Notes: generated by a model from the sequence alone, not told the origin. A stretch of DNA of 43,517 nucleotides from Acidobacteriaceae bacterium (GCA_030037635.1 JASHQH010000255.1:1-43517); one strand, 5' to 3'. Positions 17,203 to 28,689 are shown, numbered from the stretch's first letter. Program-made: numbers and translations.

Positions 17203-19941
17203 CTAATGAATCACGTCGAGCGCTGCGGCGCCCAATGCGAATTGCGAGAAAAGCTGCGACCAGTTCATCACTCCGTAGAGGGCGGACTGCTTATAGATTT
17301 TCTCTGGAATCACGATGGTGTCGCCGGGATAAAGTTGAAGTTCGCCGAACTGGTTGCCCAACGGCCCCTTGACCATATCGTGGCTCACCACTTCGCCGTC
17401 GGCGCGAATGACAAACTCGCGACGGCGGTCGGCGTCCTTGTTCGGTCCGCCGGCCTGGCGCAAGTAAGACCCGAGGCGGGAGTGGTCGGCGAACAAAAAA
17501 GAATTCTGATCGTAGACCGCGCCGACCACGTTGATGGTGGCCGGAACATAGGGAACAACGAAGCGGTCGCCGTCTTCAAGCGGGAGGTCGGGAAGACTGC
17601 CGACACCGCTGCTGCCAGGCTGCAACGCCAGCACGATCCGTCCTGTGGCGCGAATCTGCCGCAGGCTGGCCAGCAGGCTTTGTTCGTTTCCCTGTGCGGC
17701 CGCTCCACTGGCTAGACTCTGCGCCGACGCCGCCGGCGACGAGGCCAGGGCCACGGCGCTGCGCTGAATTGCCAGGCTCAGGCTCTGCACATATTCGTCG
17801 ATCCGGGCCTGTTGCATGGCGCGCGTTGAAACGCGCGTAAACTCGGAGCCGTAGAGATAGGCGTTGGCGGTCAGTCCCCCAGCGCGCTCCACGAGCTGCC
17901 GCAGCGTCTCGCCGGGCTGCACAGAGTAGACGCCGGCATGCACAAACTCGCCCTCGAGCCGCACCAGCTTGGTCTGTTCCGCAACGGGCACGCGAATGTC
18001 GGCAGCGGAGAAGATCGAAACCACGTCGCCGGCCTGCAAAACAAGATCCTGCGCGGAGTCGTGCTGCAACACCAACTTGCCAAGGTCGAAGGGAATCAGC
18101 TCCGTCTTCAAGGTCTCGGCATCAAGGCGCTCGATGACCGCGTAGTCCCAGTCGATTTCGGGAGCCGGCAACACCACGTCGGTGGGTGGCGCGGCAGCGA
18201 TGGGTTGGCTGGTTGGAGGCGCCTGCGCCCCAGCCAGCGGCGCACTTCCAGCACGCTGCTGCGCGCTTGGGGTCGCGCTCTGCATCATTCCAGGCTGTAG
18301 CTGCTGCGAGGCGGGCGCGTTCTGCAGGTTGTACTGATCCTCAAGCGGCGTATACGCGTTTTGTACACCGTACTGGTCCTGCGCCGGGGTGGTCTGCCGC
18401 TCTTCAGGCGTCGTCTGGTTCGGTCCGCTCGCGCTTTGCATCTGCAGCCGTTGCGGAATGGCGACAGGATGATCGTCGGCTGGCTGGCGCAGATTGGCGA
18501 AGCCGGGGATGGGCTCGAATTCCGGCGCCGGCAACCCCATCTGCGCGCGCCGCCACCAATAATTCCGTGTCAGCAACGATTCCTTGTCGGGAATCAGCTC
18601 GCTGATATGCATGCCCTCATGCCAGGCAAAGCGCCCGGGATTGGCGATGTTTCCTCTGAGCGTGACCGTCTTTTCGTATCGGGGCACGATAGAGTACACG
18701 CGAATCACATCGCCGTCAGCTAACGCGGTCGCCATCCCCGCCGGATCGTAACTCGCCTCCATGGCGCTGCGCTCGCGATGCTGGTCGATGCGCTCGATGG
18801 AAACGCGCGCTTCCGCGGCCACGGCGGAAACACCGCCGGCATCTTGTAGAGCGCCGGAAAGCGGTTCCTGCGCGCCCAGTTCATAGATGCCGGGATTGCG
18901 CACACTTCCGACTATGGCGACCTGCGGGCCGACGGGAGGAATAAAAATGACGTCGCCGGACTGCAGCCTGGCGTCATTGGTCTTGTCGCCCCGGATGAGC
19001 AGGTCGTAGAGGTCGAAGCGGGTGACCACTGCGCCTTCGCGGCGCAGTTCGATGGAGCGCATCGAGCCTTCGACCGTGGGCCCGCCGCTGGAAAAAATCG
19101 CGTCTGCCAGTGTGCTCAACCCGCTCACGGTATAAACGCCCGGCCTCCGCGCCTGGCCTGCAACGTAGACCTGAATGGCGCGTATCTGTCCCAGTTCGAC
19201 CGTCAAGTCGAAGTTGCGGTAAACGCGGCCCACGGCCTGGCGCACATGCGCGTCAAGCGCTGAAAAGGCAAGCCCTGCAACGTGCACCTGGCCAACTTGC
19301 GGCAGGTAGATATCACCCGAGCGGTCCACGCGCAGGTTGTACTCCAAATCCACCTGGCCCCAGATGCGGACGCGCAACTCATCGCCCGGCCCGACTACGT
19401 AGTCAGCCGGAACCGGCGCCAGGTCGACCGGCGCAAACGTCGAAGGGACGCGCCGGAAGAGATCGGCTCCGTAAACGGGCAGAACGAGGCCCGTGGTCGA
19501 GGCCACGAATTTCTGAAATTCCGTCAGCGGCTCGGGCGGAAGCGGCGCCTGCTGCGCGGCATTCTGCCGCAACAACTGCTCCAGGTCCCAATATGAGCTC
19601 TGGCGATTCGAAGGATAGTTGATGTTGCCGGCGGGGTTCTGCATCCCGGGGAGATTCGTTTGCGGGTTTGCGGAGGGAAGGTTGTATTGACCGGGCACTC
19701 CAGACTGCTGCGGCTGCTGCTGAACGCCTTCCTGCGCTTGACTCGTGCACTCCAAGGTTCCGGCAAGCAGGGGGTCTGAACAATCCAGACTGCCTGTGCT
19801 CTGAGCCTGTGTGACGCAGGCAACCAGGGCAGCGAATACCGCAAAGCTGATTTGTCTGACAAGTTGATCCGGATTTCCGCGACGGTTGCGGCAAGGAATT
19901 CTGCGGCCTGCGCCACTCCTTTCGCGGTAGGGGGAATTCAT
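17203..19941 (-). CDS. Large Wza-like outer-membrane polysaccharide export protein with SLBB domains
   Basis: Wza-type proteins form the outer-membrane export channel for capsule or EPS. The product has 912 residues, more than twice E. coli Wza. A hydrophobic signal segment at about residues 30-45 ends in LVAC (39-42), a possible lipobox, so it may be a lipoprotein attached at Cys42. The Poly_export motif is VGPGDELRVRIWGQVDLEYN, followed by GDIYLPQVGQVHVAGLAF. Several SLBB-type units follow (IQVYVAGQARRPGVYTVSGL, VAIVGSVRNPGIYELGAQ, VRLEGEFVHAGVYSVQPGET, and a last one near residue 820). Around residues 500-600 there is a Gln/Pro/Ala-rich low-complexity insert. It is the first gene of the export block. 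Confidence 0.87.
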   Translation of the reverse strand: MNSPYRERSGAGRRIPCRNRRGNPDQLVRQISFAVFAALVACVTQAQSTGSLDCSDPLLAGTLECTSQAQEGVQQQPQQSGVPGQYNLPSANPQTNLPGMQNPAGNINYPSNRQSSYWDLEQLLRQNAAQQAPLPPEPLTEFQKFVASTTGLVLPVYGADLFRRVPSTFAPVDLAPVPADYVVGPGDELRVRIWGQVDLEYNLRVDRSGDIYLPQVGQVHVAGLAFSALDAHVRQAVGRVYRNFDLTVELGQIRAIQVYVAGQARRPGVYTVSGLSTLADAIFSSGGPTVEGSMRSIELRREGAVVTRFDLYDLLIRGDKTNDARLQSGDVIFIPPVGPQVAIVGSVRNPGIYELGAQEPLSGALQDAGGVSAVAAEARVSIERIDQHRERSAMEASYDPAGMATALADGDVIRVYSIVPRYEKTVTLRGNIANPGRFAWHEGMHISELIPDKESLLTRNYWWRRAQMGLPAPEFEPIPGFANLRQPADDHPVAIPQRLQMQSASGPNQTTPEERQTTPAQDQYGVQNAYTPLEDQYNLQNAPASQQLQPGMMQSATPSAQQRAGSAPLAGAQAPPTSQPIAAAPPTDVVLPAPEIDWDYAVIERLDAETLKTELIPFDLGKLVLQHDSAQDLVLQAGDVVSIFSAADIRVPVAEQTKLVRLEGEFVHAGVYSVQPGETLRQLVERAGGLTANAYLYGSEFTRVSTRAMQQARIDEYVQSLSLAIQRSAVALASSPAASAQSLASGAAAQGNEQSLLASLRQIRATGRIVLALQPGSSGVGSLPDLPLEDGDRFVVPYVPATINVVGAVYDQNSFLFADHSRLGSYLRQAGGPNKDADRRREFVIRADGEVVSHDMVKGPLGNQFGELQLYPGDTIVIPEKIYKQSALYGVMNWSQLFSQFALGAAALDVIH

Positions 19942-20241
19942 GTGACGAGTCTATAGCATTTCCAATGGCCCTGCCATGGCGCTTTCCGGTCCGTAACCCC
20001 ATGACCTTGGTCACGTTGCGCAGCTTCACAGTGCAATTCCAGCCGGCTGCGCCGGAGGCCGGGCGAGGCGTCGCAGAGCAGTTAGATTTGAGATTCCCCT
20101 CCCGGCCCCAGCGTACGCTTCTTTCTGTTATAGTTATTCACAAGTTAGCTCAAGATCATTCATTGCTGCGCCACCACTTGCCTTCCGGTTCTCCGCCCCA
20201 GACCTGTCCCAGTAAGTCGCTGTCATGGTTGGAGGAGCAGT
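19942..20241. other. Divergent regulatory gap between the Wza-like gene and the sugar transferase
   Basis: A 300-bp gap between divergent genes, with no credible ORF. It contains the inverted repeat TGACC-TT-GGTCA (20002-20013), which could be an operator, and a small CCGGC-TGC-GCCGG hairpin near 20042. An AT-richer stretch (20120-20145) is the best place for the + strand promoter, but hexamers are not convincing. Confidence 0.4.
20002..20013. promoter_or_regulatory. Inverted repeat TGACC-N2-GGTCA, possible operator
   Basis: A perfect 5+5 dyad with a 2-bp spacer lies about 60 bp upstream of the Wza-like start and 230 bp upstream of the sugar transferase. A regulator binding here could control export and initiation together. 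Chance occurrence is possible. Confidence 0.3.
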
Positions 20242-21084
20242 TTGGCTTCAGGACAAGGGCATCTGATTTCCGACTACCGCACTTCATCTTTTGGTTTGCC
20301 GTCCGCTGCCAGCACTACGCGCCAAAACGAGTTGAGTCGATGGTCGCGCTCGGCGGCAAAACGCCTCTTTGATTGCGCTTGTGTGCTGTTGGCATTGCCC
20401 GCAGTGCTCCCGGTCCTTCTGGCGATCGCTGTGGTCGTGCGGCTTACGTCGCAGGGCGGTGTTCTTTTCCGGCAGAAACGCATCGGCCGTCACGGCCGTG
20501 CCTTTACCATCATCAAATTCCGCACGATGGTCGGCGGCGCCGGCGATGCCGACGCTTCGATTGCCGGCTGGAGCCGTCAACGCCTCACGCCGGTCGGCGC
20601 CTTCCTGCGCAGTTCCAAGCTTGACGAGCTTCCGCAACTTTTTAACGTGCTGCTCGGCCACATGAGCCTGGTCGGTCCTCGTCCCAAGCCGCCTGAAGAG
20701 ACGATCTACAACCTTGCGTGCCGCCCCGGAATCACAGGCTTGGCCACTCTAATCTTTGCGCATGAGGAAGCGCTTTTTGCGCGAGTCCCCAGGGATTGCT
20801 TCAGCGCGTATTTTCACGGTGTGGTATTGCCCGTCAAGCAGCAGTTGGATGCGGCGTACATGGCCCGCGCCACCTTTCTCTCCGATGTGGGGCTTCTCAC
20901 CAAGAGCGTTTTTGGCCGCTGGGAGACGGAATCCGCTGAGAAGCTCATGGCCGATGCCGCGTTGGAGCCGGGTCCGCCAAGGAATTCCAGTCTCATCGAT
21001 CCAGCGCCCGCTGAGGTTGTTCCGGCGCCCCACTCGTTCAGCTCCGATGAGACCGAAGTTGCCGAAGAAGTCCCGGCCGTCTGA
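20242..21084 (+). CDS. Polyprenyl-phosphate sugar-1-phosphate transferase (initiating transferase, WcaJ/RfbP-type core)
   Basis: This enzyme starts repeat-unit synthesis by moving a sugar 1-phosphate from a nucleotide sugar onto undecaprenyl phosphate. The start is a TTG at 20242 with a strong GGAGG (20231-20235) 6 nt upstream. Of the 280 residues, about 40-65 form the membrane hairpin ([20 protein letters not shown]) followed by the PF02397 core: [20 protein letters not shown], the Lys-Leu-Asp-Glu catalytic region [20 protein letters not shown], and VGPRPKP. Only the short catalytic unit is present, without the N-terminal membrane domain of long family members. A variable, acidic C-terminal tail of about 50 residues follows. 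It is divergent from the Wza-like gene. Confidence 0.9.
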   Translation: MASGQGHLISDYRTSSFGLPSAASTTRQNELSRWSRSAAKRLFDCACVLLALPAVLPVLLAIAVVVRLTSQGGVLFRQKRIGRHGRAFTIIKFRTMVGGAGDADASIAGWSRQRLTPVGAFLRSSKLDELPQLFNVLLGHMSLVGPRPKPPEETIYNLACRPGITGLATLIFAHEEALFARVPRDCFSAYFHGVVLPVKQQLDAAYMARATFLSDVGLLTKSVFGRWETESAEKLMADAALEPGPPRNSSLIDPAPAEVVPAPHSFSSDETEVAEEVPAV

Positions 21085-21177
21085 CCGCCGCCCGATTCCA
21101 GCTCTGCGGTCCGCAAGAGCACTGCGTAGCGCGAAAGCATGAATGGAGCTCGGGCCGGCATCAGATTCGCGCCCGCT

Positions 21178-23272
<2,095 letters not shown>

Positions 23273-23317
23273 TTATTGTAGCGGAGCGCAGGGAGGCCGC
23301 GCCGCTATGCACCGAAC

Positions 23318-25498
23318 TCACTTCTTCAGCGGCTTGCGCGCAAAGTAATAGAGCGAATATGCCAGCAGCCCGAACGCCACGACCGAGACCCAGGGGTTGT
23401 GGAGGAAGGTTTGCGGCCAGGCGATGGGATTGGGCCTGTCGAAATGATTTTCATAACCTTGCAGGGCGACGCCGATGAGGCCCACGATGCCGCCCGCAGC
23501 AATCAAGCCTGAGGCGTAGAGCGAGCCGGGCGAAACGTCGGAGTCGGGATTTTCGGTGCCGCCGGAGCGTCGCGCAGACCAATCGATGAGCGCGCGCATC
23601 ACGCCGCCGGTGAAGATGGCGAGCGTGGTTCCAATGGAGAGGTACGCGCCCACCGCCAGCGAGAGCGAGCGGATACCGAGCAGTTCGATGGCGATGACCA
23701 GAAAGACACCGATCATGACCAGTCCCCAGGGCAGCTTACGGCTCAGAATTCCATTGATCACGGTCGCCATCAGTTGCGCCTGGGGCGCGGCGGCGCGTTC
23801 GCTGCCGATGCCCGGAATCCAGCGGACCTCGATACGGCCCGCAGCGGGTGAGTAGAGGTATTTTCCATTGGCAAGCTCGGACGAGCCAATGGCGTTGAGC
23901 ACAATGTACTCGCTCTTGTGATGGATGGATTTCGACCCGTCGGGCGCGATGACGGGGAACTGATCGACCAGCCCCTTGGTGTCGCGCTGAATGGCGACGC
24001 CGGGATGTGAGGCATTGATGTCCCAGGGCTGCGGAGCAGCGCGGAAGACCTGGAGGTTCTGGTTCATGGCCTGAAGCGTGTAGCCGATGGCGACGGTCGA
24101 GACGGCAATGCCAATGAGGAACGCAAAGCGCTGGTTTCTCGGCGTGGCGCCGATAATGAAGCCGGTTTTGAGATCCTGCGACGTGTCGCCGGCCTCGGCC
24201 GACGCGATGCACACCACGCCGCCAATGGTGATGGCCAGCGCGCCGAATGCCGGCGCGGTCCAACCGCTGACCAGAAAAATGGCCGAAGTTGCCATCAGCG
24301 TGGCGATGGTCATTCCCGAAATGGGGTTGGCCGAGCTGCCGATGAGGCCGACGATGCGCGAGCTGACGGTGACGAATAGGAATCCGAAGGCCACCACCAG
24401 GATCGAAGCGGCGAGGTTGGCGAAGAGGCCCACCTGCGCGCCCGGCACCGGCTTGAGCCAGAGAAAGAAAAACATGAGGATGATGAGCGCGATGGAGCCG
24501 AAGATGGCAGTGCTCATGGAGAAGTCACGCTCAGTGCGGATCGGCGCGGCCACAGCGGCAGAGCGATGACGAATCTGCGCAAAACCGGACCGCAGCGCGC
24601 CAATGATGGTGGGCAGTGTTTTGAAAAGTGTGATCAGGCCGGCTGCTGCCACTGCGCCCGCTCCCATCGGCCGGATGTAGGTGATCCATAGATCGCTCGG
24701 TCCCATTTGCGCAATGGGCACAGTGCCGGGATAAACAGGGTGGGGCAGGTCCTTACCGAAGAAATAAATCAGCGGCATCAGAACCAGCCAAGAGAAGACG
24801 CCGCCGGCGAACATGGTGCCCGCGGTGCGCGCGCCGATGATGTAGCCCACGCCCAGATACTCCGGGGTCGCGTCGGCCTTAATCGACGCGCCTTTGAGCA
24901 CGTGTTGCGGGCCGAAGTCGGGTTGATACTCGGGTGTGCCCGGCCACGCGCCAAAGAGGTTTTCATTCTGGAAGAAGGTGTAGATGGCGCCCAACCCCAG
25001 GCCGAAGAACACGCGGCTGGCAAACGAACCACCTTTGGCTCCGGCCATGAGCACGTCGGCGCATGCCGTGCCCTCGGGAAACTTCAGCTTGCCGTGCTCT
25101 TCCACGATCAGCGGCCTACGCAGCGGAACCATAAAGAGCACGCCCAGGTAGCCGCCGATCAGCGCCAGCATGAAGATGCGCGAATACTCGAGATCGAAGC
25201 CGAGAAAGATGAGGGCAGGCAGCGTGAAGATGACCCCTGCGGCAATGGACTGGCCGGCATTGCCCGCGGTCTGCACGATGATGCATTCGAGGACCGAGAC
25301 CTTGCCTTCGCTGCGCAGAAAGCTGATGGAGATGACGGCAATGGGAATGGAGGCGGCCACGGTGAGCCCAGCGCGCAGGCCGACATAGACGGTGACGGCG
25401 CCAAAGATGAGACCGAAGAGGGAGCCCAGCAGAACAGCGCGAAGCGTGAACTCACGGGGATGTTGATTGGCGGGAACAAAGGGTTGAAATTCGGGCAC
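23318..25498 (-). CDS. OPT family oligopeptide transporter
   Basis: A 726-residue integral membrane protein with about 14-16 hydrophobic segments, the size of bacterial OPT-family (COG1297) transporters. These take up oligopeptides or metal-chelate compounds driven by protons. Matching segments are FTLRAVLLGSLFGLIFGAVT at the N-terminus, VYVGLRAGLTVAASIPIAVI, EGTACADVLMAGAKGGSFAS, and AGDTSQDLKTGFIIGATPRN, a conserved loop of the family. A soluble loop of about 100 residues falls near 465-575. The start is a GTG at 25498 with GGAGG upstream. The substrate is unknown. It lies 105 bp upstream of guaB on the same strand but may be a separate unit. Confidence 0.9.
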   Translation of the reverse strand: MPEFQPFVPANQHPREFTLRAVLLGSLFGLIFGAVTVYVGLRAGLTVAASIPIAVISISFLRSEGKVSVLECIIVQTAGNAGQSIAAGVIFTLPALIFLGFDLEYSRIFMLALIGGYLGVLFMVPLRRPLIVEEHGKLKFPEGTACADVLMAGAKGGSFASRVFFGLGLGAIYTFFQNENLFGAWPGTPEYQPDFGPQHVLKGASIKADATPEYLGVGYIIGARTAGTMFAGGVFSWLVLMPLIYFFGKDLPHPVYPGTVPIAQMGPSDLWITYIRPMGAGAVAAAGLITLFKTLPTIIGALRSGFAQIRHRSAAVAAPIRTERDFSMSTAIFGSIALIILMFFFLWLKPVPGAQVGLFANLAASILVVAFGFLFVTVSSRIVGLIGSSANPISGMTIATLMATSAIFLVSGWTAPAFGALAITIGGVVCIASAEAGDTSQDLKTGFIIGATPRNQRFAFLIGIAVSTVAIGYTLQAMNQNLQVFRAAPQPWDINASHPGVAIQRDTKGLVDQFPVIAPDGSKSIHHKSEYIVLNAIGSSELANGKYLYSPAAGRIEVRWIPGIGSERAAAPQAQLMATVINGILSRKLPWGLVMIGVFLVIAIELLGIRSLSLAVGAYLSIGTTLAIFTGGVMRALIDWSARRSGGTENPDSDVSPGSLYASGLIAAGGIVGLIGVALQGYENHFDRPNPIAWPQTFLHNPWVSVVAFGLLAYSLYYFARKPLKK

Positions 25499-25656
25499 GG
25501 ATAGCCTCCGACGGAATACAAGCGAAATTGCTCAAGAAATTGCTGAAAGAGGGAGTTTATCAGCGCGGGCCGCGAAGACAATAGGCGCCGTGCAAGGTCA
25601 ATCTGCCCGATCGGCCCTTTGTGCAAGAGAGGCTGAGGCCGATCGTGCATTTTTCC

Positions 25657-25935
25657 GCGACATTCCTGGTTTTCCCGGAGTCGGTCGCCGGGCACGGATG
25701 GTCGATCTTTGCCATGCCGCCGGCGGAGGCCGCATTTGATCCCGCCGAGCAAAACCACGGCGCTGAACAATACCTGGTTAGCAACGACCTGCAAGCCGAA
25801 ATTTTCGCCCTCCGGGAGAAGGGAGCTTCATGTGCCGCTCTGCACAAGGAGCGGTGGGGAACCGCGCAGGTCGAGCTTCCCGGCGGAGGCAAGGCCGGTT
25901 TGTACCTGCCGGAGCACGCGAGGGCAAGCGGCCTG
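25657..25935 (+). pseudogene. Decayed VOC (glyoxalase/bleomycin-resistance fold) family gene
   Basis: Translating + from about 25657 gives residues that resemble the C-terminal two thirds of small VOC-superfamily proteins. Examples are AGHGWSIFAMPPAEAAFDPA, then LQAEIFALREKGASCAALHK, then RWGTAQVELPGGGKAGLYLP and EHARA. Normal members carry an N-terminal half with the first metal-ligand module and stop soon after the last motif. Here the upstream in-frame sequence does not match and is closed by a stop at 25582-25584. Downstream the frame runs on for more than 120 unrelated codons, as if the native stop was lost. No ribosome binding site is seen. It is best read as a remnant; a short functional protein is possible but unlikely. 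Confidence 0.45.
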
Positions 25936-26358
25936 AAACGGCTGAAAATCGGGCCGCCGCTGTTCCACCCGGGGCGCCGTATCGCCCTGTATTCATGGGG
26001 TTTTCATCCTTTGGGGTCGAGGTTCACGGCGGGCACGGATGGAACAGATGAACTTCCCCAAAGTAACGGGAATTACACACGAGAGCCCTTAGTTTTCTCT
26101 AGACAGAGGCGTTTTTTTTGGCCGACAATGCTAGCTCAAGGGGGTCCGGCGCCTTCCCAGGGCGCCGTTATTTCCAGGCCATTTTTTCATCGCAGCAGAG
26201 GGCCCAAATCCTGTCGTCCGCAGGCGATTGGCGCGCACCTGCACCGCCGCCGGAACTATTTCGGCGCCTCGATTTATCGTGCGCGCCAAGTTGACTGGCT
26301 TTGGGTCCTTCTACGCCGTCAGGGAAATGCTATAGCAGCACCAAAAGGAGAAAATTGA
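25936..26358. other. Non-coding stretch before the S53 peptidase
   Basis: About 420 bp follow the VOC remnant without an intact gene. Visible are an 8-T run (26112-26119), a short GGCGCC...GGCGCC dyad near 26148-26167, and the perfect AAAGGAG ribosome binding site (26344-26350) of the peptidase. The promoter is probably within 26100-26340 but cannot be assigned. Confidence 0.4.
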
Positions 26359-28620
26359 ATGCGTACATTGGGAAAATATACGCTCCCGATCGCTGCAGTT
26401 CTGTCGATCGCGCTCAGCTTCTGTGACGCTCAAACCGTGGAAACCGTTCATGTGCGCCAGGCCACGCAGGACGGGACCGCGCGCTTCGTTGGGAGTCTTC
26501 CGGCAACCGAAACGCTGAATCTGGTGATCGCCCTGCCACTCCGCAACCAGGATCAACTGGATCAACTGTTGCAGAGCCTCTACGATCCCAGCAGCCCGTC
26601 TTACCATCAATTCCTGACGGTGGCGGAATTCACTGAGCAGTTCGGACCCACGCAGGAAGAGTACAACGCGCTTATCAATTTCGCTCAAGCGAACGGCCTG
26701 AAGGTGGTGAGCACGTCGCCGAACCGTGTCAACCTGCAGGTTTCAGGATCGGTGGCGAACATCCAGAAAGCTTTTCATGTGAACCTCGGCGTCTATCAGC
26801 ATCCCACCGAGAACCGCACTTTCTACGCACCCGACAAGGAGCCGACGACAAGCCTGACCTTTTCTCTTTGGCACGTCTCCGGCCTCGACAACTTTTCCAT
26901 CCCCCATCCCGCGGGCCTGGAACACATCCCCGCAAATTCGGGCTCCAAGTCCGGCGCGACCACCGGCTCCGGCCCATCCGCGTCGTTCCTGGGCAGCGAC
27001 ATGCGCGCGGCCTACTATGGCGGATCGCTCACCGGCTCAGGCCAGTCGCTCGGCCTGCTCGAGTACTACGGCACCGACTTGGCCGACCTGAACACCTACT
27101 ACAAGAACGTGGGCCAGACCGAAAGCGTGCCTATTACCCTTGACTCCACCGACGGCACCAGCACGAGCTGTACCTATCCCAGCTGCGACGATACCGAGCA
27201 GACGATCGACATGACGCAGGCGCTGGGCATGGCGCCCGGCTTGTCAAGCCTCGTAGTGTACATCGGCTCGACGGATGCAGCTATCTTCGGCGCCATGGCT
27301 ACGGCTTCTCCGCTCAACGCGCAGCTAAGCTCCTCATGGACTTGGAGTCCCGCCGACCCCAGCACCGACAATCCCTACTTCGAGGAGTTCGCGCTGCAGG
27401 GCCAGAATCTCTTTCAGGCGGCTGGCGACGACGGCAAGTGGGGATCGCGCTCCGAAATCTACCCGGCCGACGATGTGTATGTGACATCGGTGGGCGGCAC
27501 GGACCTCGAGACCAGTTCAGCGGCCGGACCTTGGGCTTCTGAAACCGCATGGTCGGATGGCGGAGGCGGCATCTCGCCCGATAAATTCGCAATTCCCTCG
27601 TGGCAAACCGCTGCTGCCAAGGGTTGCTCCAGTTGTTCGCAGAGTTATCGCAACGGCCCCGATGTTTCGGCCAATGCCAACTTCACGTACTACGTGTGCG
27701 CCGACCAGGAAGCGTGCACGGCCAACGAGTACGGGGGCACCAGCTTTGCCACGCCGCTCTGGGCCGGGTACCTGGCTCTCACCAACCAGCAATCGAAGGC
27801 CAACGGCAATGGGCTGCTGGGCTTCATCAACCCGACCCTCTACACCATTGGCCTGGGCTCAAGCTACGATACCGACTTTCACGACATTACCAGCGGCAGC
27901 AATGGCTACTCGGCGACGACCGGCTACGATCTGGCTTCGGGCTGGGGCAGCATGAATGGCGCCAACCTTTTGAACGCTCTGGCGGGGACCGCGGCAGCGC
28001 CGGGATTCAGTCTCAGCGCCTCGCCCGGCTCGGTTTCCATCGTGCAGGGCAACTCCGGTTCAACCACCATTACCAGCACGGCTGTCGATGGATTTGATTC
28101 GACCGTTACGCTGTCGGCGTCGGGCGAGCCTAGCGGCGTCACCGTTACCTTTGCCTCGCCGGGCACCATCACTGGCTCGGGCAGCCTGGGCATGACGATT
28201 GCCGTCGCCTCGACTGTGGCTACCGGCACCTACACGATTACGGTGACGGGGACCCCAGCGAGCGGCACCACGGAAACCACGACGGTTTCGCTGACGGTCA
28301 CTGCGCCGGTCAAGGGAAGCTTCACCCTGTCGGTTTCGCCCAGTTCGGGATACCTCGACCAGGGCCAGAGCGGATATGCCGTCGTCACCGCAACGGCCTC
28401 GGGCGGCTTCAGCTCGTCGATTACGCTTTCCGCCAGCGGCATTCCGTCCGGCGTAACGGGGAGCTTCAGTCCCAACCCCATTACCGGGGGCTCGGGAACG
28501 TCGGACTTCACTCTGACGGTGTCCAGATCCGCCGCGACCGGCACCTATCCCATCACGATTACGGGAACAGGCGGCGGCGTTACGGCAACCACCACGCTGA
28601 CCTTCACGGTGAGGCGATAG
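26359..28620 (+). CDS. Secreted S53 peptidase (pro-kumamolisin/sedolisin type) with two C-terminal Ig-like repeats
   Basis: An acid-active serine-carboxyl endopeptidase expected outside the cytoplasm. The 753 residues comprise a signal peptide (1-24, ending SFCDA), a pro-kumamolisin activation domain (about 30-185, with YDPSSPSYHQFLTVAEFTEQ and VNLQVSGSVANIQKAFHVNL), and the S53 catalytic domain to about 545. The catalytic set is visible: Glu280 and Asp284 in DTEQTIDMTQALGMAPG, the oxyanion-hole Asp357 in AAGDDGKWG, and Ser462 in GGTSFATPLW. Two related beta-sandwich repeats of about 100 residues follow (from 548 and 653), each opening FxLSxSP and containing a TGTY motif. The ATG has AAAGGAG 8 nt upstream. 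Extracellular protein degradation is the likely role. Confidence 0.92.
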   Translation: MRTLGKYTLPIAAVLSIALSFCDAQTVETVHVRQATQDGTARFVGSLPATETLNLVIALPLRNQDQLDQLLQSLYDPSSPSYHQFLTVAEFTEQFGPTQEEYNALINFAQANGLKVVSTSPNRVNLQVSGSVANIQKAFHVNLGVYQHPTENRTFYAPDKEPTTSLTFSLWHVSGLDNFSIPHPAGLEHIPANSGSKSGATTGSGPSASFLGSDMRAAYYGGSLTGSGQSLGLLEYYGTDLADLNTYYKNVGQTESVPITLDSTDGTSTSCTYPSCDDTEQTIDMTQALGMAPGLSSLVVYIGSTDAAIFGAMATASPLNAQLSSSWTWSPADPSTDNPYFEEFALQGQNLFQAAGDDGKWGSRSEIYPADDVYVTSVGGTDLETSSAAGPWASETAWSDGGGGISPDKFAIPSWQTAAAKGCSSCSQSYRNGPDVSANANFTYYVCADQEACTANEYGGTSFATPLWAGYLALTNQQSKANGNGLLGFINPTLYTIGLGSSYDTDFHDITSGSNGYSATTGYDLASGWGSMNGANLLNALAGTAAAPGFSLSASPGSVSIVQGNSGSTTITSTAVDGFDSTVTLSASGEPSGVTVTFASPGTITGSGSLGMTIAVASTVATGTYTITVTGTPASGTTETTTVSLTVTAPVKGSFTLSVSPSSGYLDQGQSGYAVVTATASGGFSSSITLSASGIPSGVTGSFSPNPITGGSGTSDFTLTVSRSAATGTYPITITGTGGGVTATTTLTFTVRR

Positions 28621-28657
28621 CGTTCTTTGTTCACGCCGCGGGAGCGGTTTTACAGTC

Positions 28658-28689
28658 AAAGGCCCGGATTTCAAAGTCCGGGCCTTTTT
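28658..28689 (+). terminator. Intrinsic terminator after the S53 peptidase
   Basis: A perfect 8-bp GGCCCGGA/TCCGGGCC stem with an 8-nt loop is flanked by AAA and followed by TTTTTC-TTT. It lies 38 bp after the peptidase stop. The A tract on the other side makes it potentially bidirectional. Confidence 0.9.

Noticed and set aside
19961..19976. Sigma-54-like sequence (TGGCA...TTGG on the - strand) before the Wza-like gene
   Set aside because: The -12 element has GG where GC is required, and transcription would start only about 9 nt before the start codon.
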